DNA of 64,000 bases from Pseudonocardiales bacterium. Lineage in GTDB: Bacteria > Actinomycetota > Actinomycetes > Mycobacteriales > Pseudonocardiaceae. Location of the stretch: NCBI GenBank assembly GCA_023252195.1, contig JAHEXI010000007.1:160844-224843 (forward strand), read 5' to 3'. A program made the translations under genes and the position numbers. Positions 61,964 to 64,000 of the stretch are shown here, in pieces (position 1 is the stretch's first letter; each line of letters begins with the position of its first letter). A model generated the notes under the pieces. That model was not told the origin of the DNA. It saw only the letters and a program-made list of their open reading frames with translations, and did not search any database.

Positions 61964-63164
61964 AGGCGTCATCATCGTCATCGAGTGCCTGCAGGATGCG
62001 ACCGTGATCGTCGGTGCGCCGGGTGTAGAGATCCAGAGTTGTCGAGGATCGCTCGTGGCCCATTACGCGCTGGACCATGTTCACCGGTACGCCGTCGTCG
62101 ACGAGCCACGTGGCGTACGAATGCCTGAGATCATGAAAACGCAGGCCGCCGGCGTATGACCTGGTGATGTGCACGATGGCTTCCCGTTCGGTTGGGAACT
62201 CTTTGGCCAGCGTCGCTCCGGTGGTGTCGGTCCACCCAGCCCGCACGGTGTGGTCGTCGATGACGGTGAGGTTGCCGAGCATTCCTGCTTGTACGAGCGC
62301 AGGCCGCCAGACGCGGGCGCGGAACAGGGTGCGACGCAGTGGCTTGCCGACCGTGTTGGCATAGATCGGTGCTTCGGGCGGAACCGGGTACCGGTCAAGG
62401 TGCGCGCGGATGATCGGTACCAGCCAGCCGGGTAGTGGCACTGTGCGCCGGCCGGCGCTGCTTTTGGGGTAGGGCTTGAAGGAGGTGTTTCCGCTGACCT
62501 CGATCACGGTGCGGATTACCCGCAGCTGCCCGCGGTTCAGGTCGAGTGCGTCGAGACGCAGGCCTGCGACTTCGCCCCAGCGCAGACCGGCACCGGCAGC
62601 GGTAGCGATGATCGCCTGGTACCGGTCGGGGGCCGCGGGGAGCAGTTTGGTGCGCAGCTCGCCACGGTTGATGACTTGGTCGGCGGTGTCCTGCCGACGA
62701 CGTCGGGGCAGTCGGATGCCTTCGCAGGGGTTGAACGCGATTAGCCGGTTGCGCACTGCGGACCGGAGTACCGCTGAGGTGAGGCGGTGGGCTTCGGCGA
62801 CGGTGGCCGGTGCCCGGTGGGTGCCCAGTTCGGTGATCCATTTCTGTACTGACAGGTGGTCGATCTTCGAGAGTGGCCACGTGCCCCACTGCGGTAGGAC
62901 GTGGGTATGCATGATCGATGCGTCGCGGGCCTTGGTGGTCAGCTCGTCGTTGCGGCTGTCGAGCCACTCTTGAGCGTGGGTGGCGAATAGCAGCCGGCCG
63001 GCGTGCGGATCGACATACAGGCCGCGGGAGAGGCTGCCGTCGATCTCGGCGAGGAATCGCTTGGCCTCCGTCTTGGTGCGGAAGGTTTTGGCTTTCTGCT
63101 GGCCGGAGGGCTCCCGCCAGTTTGCCCGGTAGTTGCCTTCCGGAGTGCGCGATACGAATGACAT
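61959..63164 (-). CDS. int: Tyrosine-type site-specific integrase
   Basis: 401 residues. N-terminal arm-binding domain (SFVSRTPEGNYRANWREPSG, TFRTKTEAKRFLAEIDGSL), SAM-like core-binding domain, and a catalytic domain with Arg in AGLRWGEVAGLRL, His-x-x-Arg in LRFHDLRHSYATWL, His in VMGHERSS and the nucleophile Tyr in TTLDLYTRRTDD. The C-terminus is Asp-rich. It recombines the element att site with tRNA-Val. ATG at 63164; the excisionase gene stop is 2 bp upstream. Confidence 0.95.
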   Translation of the reverse strand: MSFVSRTPEGNYRANWREPSGQQKAKTFRTKTEAKRFLAEIDGSLSRGLYVDPHAGRLLFATHAQEWLDSRNDELTTKARDASIMHTHVLPQWGTWPLSKIDHLSVQKWITELGTHRAPATVAEAHRLTSAVLRSAVRNRLIAFNPCEGIRLPRRRRQDTADQVINRGELRTKLLPAAPDRYQAIIATAAGAGLRWGEVAGLRLDALDLNRGQLRVIRTVIEVSGNTSFKPYPKSSAGRRTVPLPGWLVPIIRAHLDRYPVPPEAPIYANTVGKPLRRTLFRARVWRPALVQAGMLGNLTVIDDHTVRAGWTDTTGATLAKEFPTEREAIVHITRSYAGGLRFHDLRHSYATWLVDDGVPVNMVQRVMGHERSSTTLDLYTRRTDDHGRILQALDDDDDAC

Positions 63165-63165
63165 C

Positions 63166-63411
63166 TCAGGCTCCCTTTGGCATCTCGTTGAGCCAGGCGT
63201 GAAACAGTTCCCGGGGCACCACCCAGCGTCGGCCTAGGCGCTTAGCTGGGATCTCGCCGGCCCGGATCAGCTCGTAAGCCAGCCCGGCGCCGATACCCAG
63301 CCGGGTGGCGGCTTGCCGCACGGTGTAGATGTCCGCGCGGGCGTAGTCGTTGAGAGACACCGGGTCCTCGGGTGGCACGTCAAGCGCCCACAGCGAAGTC
63401 ACGTTGTCCAT
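63166..63411 (-). CDS. xis: Excisionase/HTH DNA-binding protein
   Basis: 81 residues from the ATG at 63411 (GTG at 63435 gives 89). A MerR-like winged helix of the excisionase type: DIYTVRQAATRLGIGAGLAY, ELIRAGEIPAKRLGRRWVVP and RELFHAWLNEM. Sits directly upstream of int in the same operon, as in AICE elements, and probably steers the integrase toward excision. Confidence 0.88.
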   Translation of the reverse strand: MDNVTSLWALDVPPEDPVSLNDYARADIYTVRQAATRLGIGAGLAYELIRAGEIPAKRLGRRWVVPRELFHAWLNEMPKGA

Positions 63412-63431
63412 GGCCGTCCCCACCTTTCCGA

Positions 63432-63866
63432 TCACGCGGCTTGATCGTCAGTTGCCGAACAGTGGCTAGTCGGTGGTGATCCGCTTGTTGCGAGCTGAGC
63501 GGCGGCGTATTCGGCTTTCCATCGCTGTCGTTCGGCGACGGCGCGCAGCAGCAACACGGGCCGGGGTGGGATGTCGGGGTCGGCGGGTGCGGGGCGTTCC
63601 CACCGGTACGGCCCGTCCTGGGGGCCGTGCGCCGGCTGGATCCCGACCTGCTCCAGGAGTTGCCGAACAAATTCGCCGCGTTCGGCCCGGTGATCGTCCA
63701 GGGTCTTGTTCGACCACTTTCGGGACACCAGGACTCGTCGGCCGGCGATGCCGAGGTGTTCGGGTTTGTGGGCTTTGCCCTTGCACCGTCCGGGGGTCAG
63801 GGAGTGTCGGGCGCCGTGGGGTTGGATGCCGTATGTTGCCCGCCGTTCGACGTGTACATGTCGGCG
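63432..63866 (-). pseudogene. RepSA-like replication initiator, C-terminal fragment
   Basis: The frame is open for 144 codons between a TGA at 63867-63869 and the stop at 63432. It reads RRATYGIQPHGARHSLTPGR, HLGIAGRRVLVSRKWSNKTL, DDHRAERGEFVRQLLEQVG and a Pro-rich tail, like the end of AICE replication initiators (RepSA/Rep of pSAM2-, pSE101- and pSE211-type elements), in which a rep-xis-int order is standard. There is no proper start; a GTG at 63728 gives only 98 residues. The catalytic part is missing, and a hairpin at 63898-63928 lies just before the fragment, so this is a truncated gene rather than an active initiator. Confidence 0.6.
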
Positions 63867-63897
63867 TCATTCGTGGTGTGCAGGTGAGGGCGTGAAG

Positions 63898-63928
63898 AAC
63901 CCCGCCGGGCTGGGTGCCGGGCGGGGTT
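63898..63928. terminator. Terminator-like hairpin in the integrated element
   Basis: AACCCCGCC (63898-63906) and GGCGGGGTT (63920-63928) are exact reverse complements with a 13-nt loop, followed by a T on the plus strand and GTTCTT when read on the minus strand. It separates the Rep fragment from whatever lies beyond the window. Confidence 0.6.
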
Positions 63929-64000
63929 TGGTGGTCATGCTGTCGGTTTGATGGTCATTCTGTCGTCACCTCCGTCACGGCGGTGCGCGCGCTGGACTCG

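Noticed and set aside
63466..63870. 134-codon Arg/Pro/Thr-rich frame opposite and out of phase with the Rep fragment
   Set aside because: Composition is that of an out-of-frame reading of the Rep fragment, which has recognisable conserved words in its own frame.
1..64000. CRISPR arrays, rRNA genes, prophage structural genes or restriction-modification systems
   Set aside because: None seen; the only regular repeat is the four-unit 11-bp array at 61921-61963, which has no spacers.

Overview
This is a 64 kb, GC-rich chromosomal segment from a filamentous-type actinomycete, most likely a member of the Pseudonocardiales. The evidence is pervasive GTG starts with 4-nt stop/start overlaps, a gene order from sigA to msrB that follows the Mycobacterium tuberculosis Rv2703-Rv2674 block (sigA, ppgK, suhB, cei, DUF4193, DUF3093, dut, DUF3710, OB-fold, DUF3159, RCK pair, permease, TrmA-like, dxs, RNase D, DUF3000, hemE/Y/Q, msrB), an SsgA-family protein and a SapB/Ram-type lanthipeptide locus.

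Region by region. 1-4.5 kb: a truncated exported X-Pro-peptidase-like hydrolase, a TerC-family Mn exporter behind a yybP-ykoY riboswitch, then a decayed stretch (frameshifted DUF1360, an HNH-endonuclease tail, a frameshifted DUF6431 gene). 5-9.4 kb: an XRE regulator plus PPC-domain protein divergent from four tiny translationally coupled ORFs, followed by a graspetide RiPP cluster (precursor, ATP-grasp ligase, PIMT-like O-methyltransferase) of the aspartimide-forming type. 9.4-13.4 kb: dnaE with a LexA-type operator upstream. 13.5-20.7 kb: a class III lanthipeptide locus (LanKC, an unannotated 40-residue His-rich precursor, two ABC exporters, an atypical LuxR-type regulator). 21-26.8 kb: bioA, a SulP-carbonic anhydrase fusion, bioF, bioD. 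26.8-50.5 kb: the conserved housekeeping block. 50.5-54.7 kb: small membrane protein, LigD-type polymerase, lipoprotein hydrolase, coiled-coil DivIVA-like protein. 54.9-57.1 kb: a broken IS110 element and IS3 remnant. 57.1-58.6 kb: an operon of five tiny single-pass membrane proteins that I could not assign to a named system. 58.7-61.9 kb: four tRNA genes, SsgA-like protein, ECF sigma/anti-sigma pair and a frameshifted membrane protein. 61.8-64 kb: the integrase end of an element inserted at tRNA-Val(CAC), with excisionase and a truncated Rep fragment.

Functionally the window combines two RiPP pathways, metal and K+ homeostasis, biotin synthesis apparently linked to bicarbonate supply, haem synthesis by the coproporphyrin route, isoprenoid precursor supply and developmental factors. 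At least five genes carry frameshifts, so either this locus is eroding or the assembly carries indels. Best candidates for new biology are the five-gene membrane operon, the coupled mini-ORF cassette beside the graspetide cluster and the His-rich lanthipeptide.
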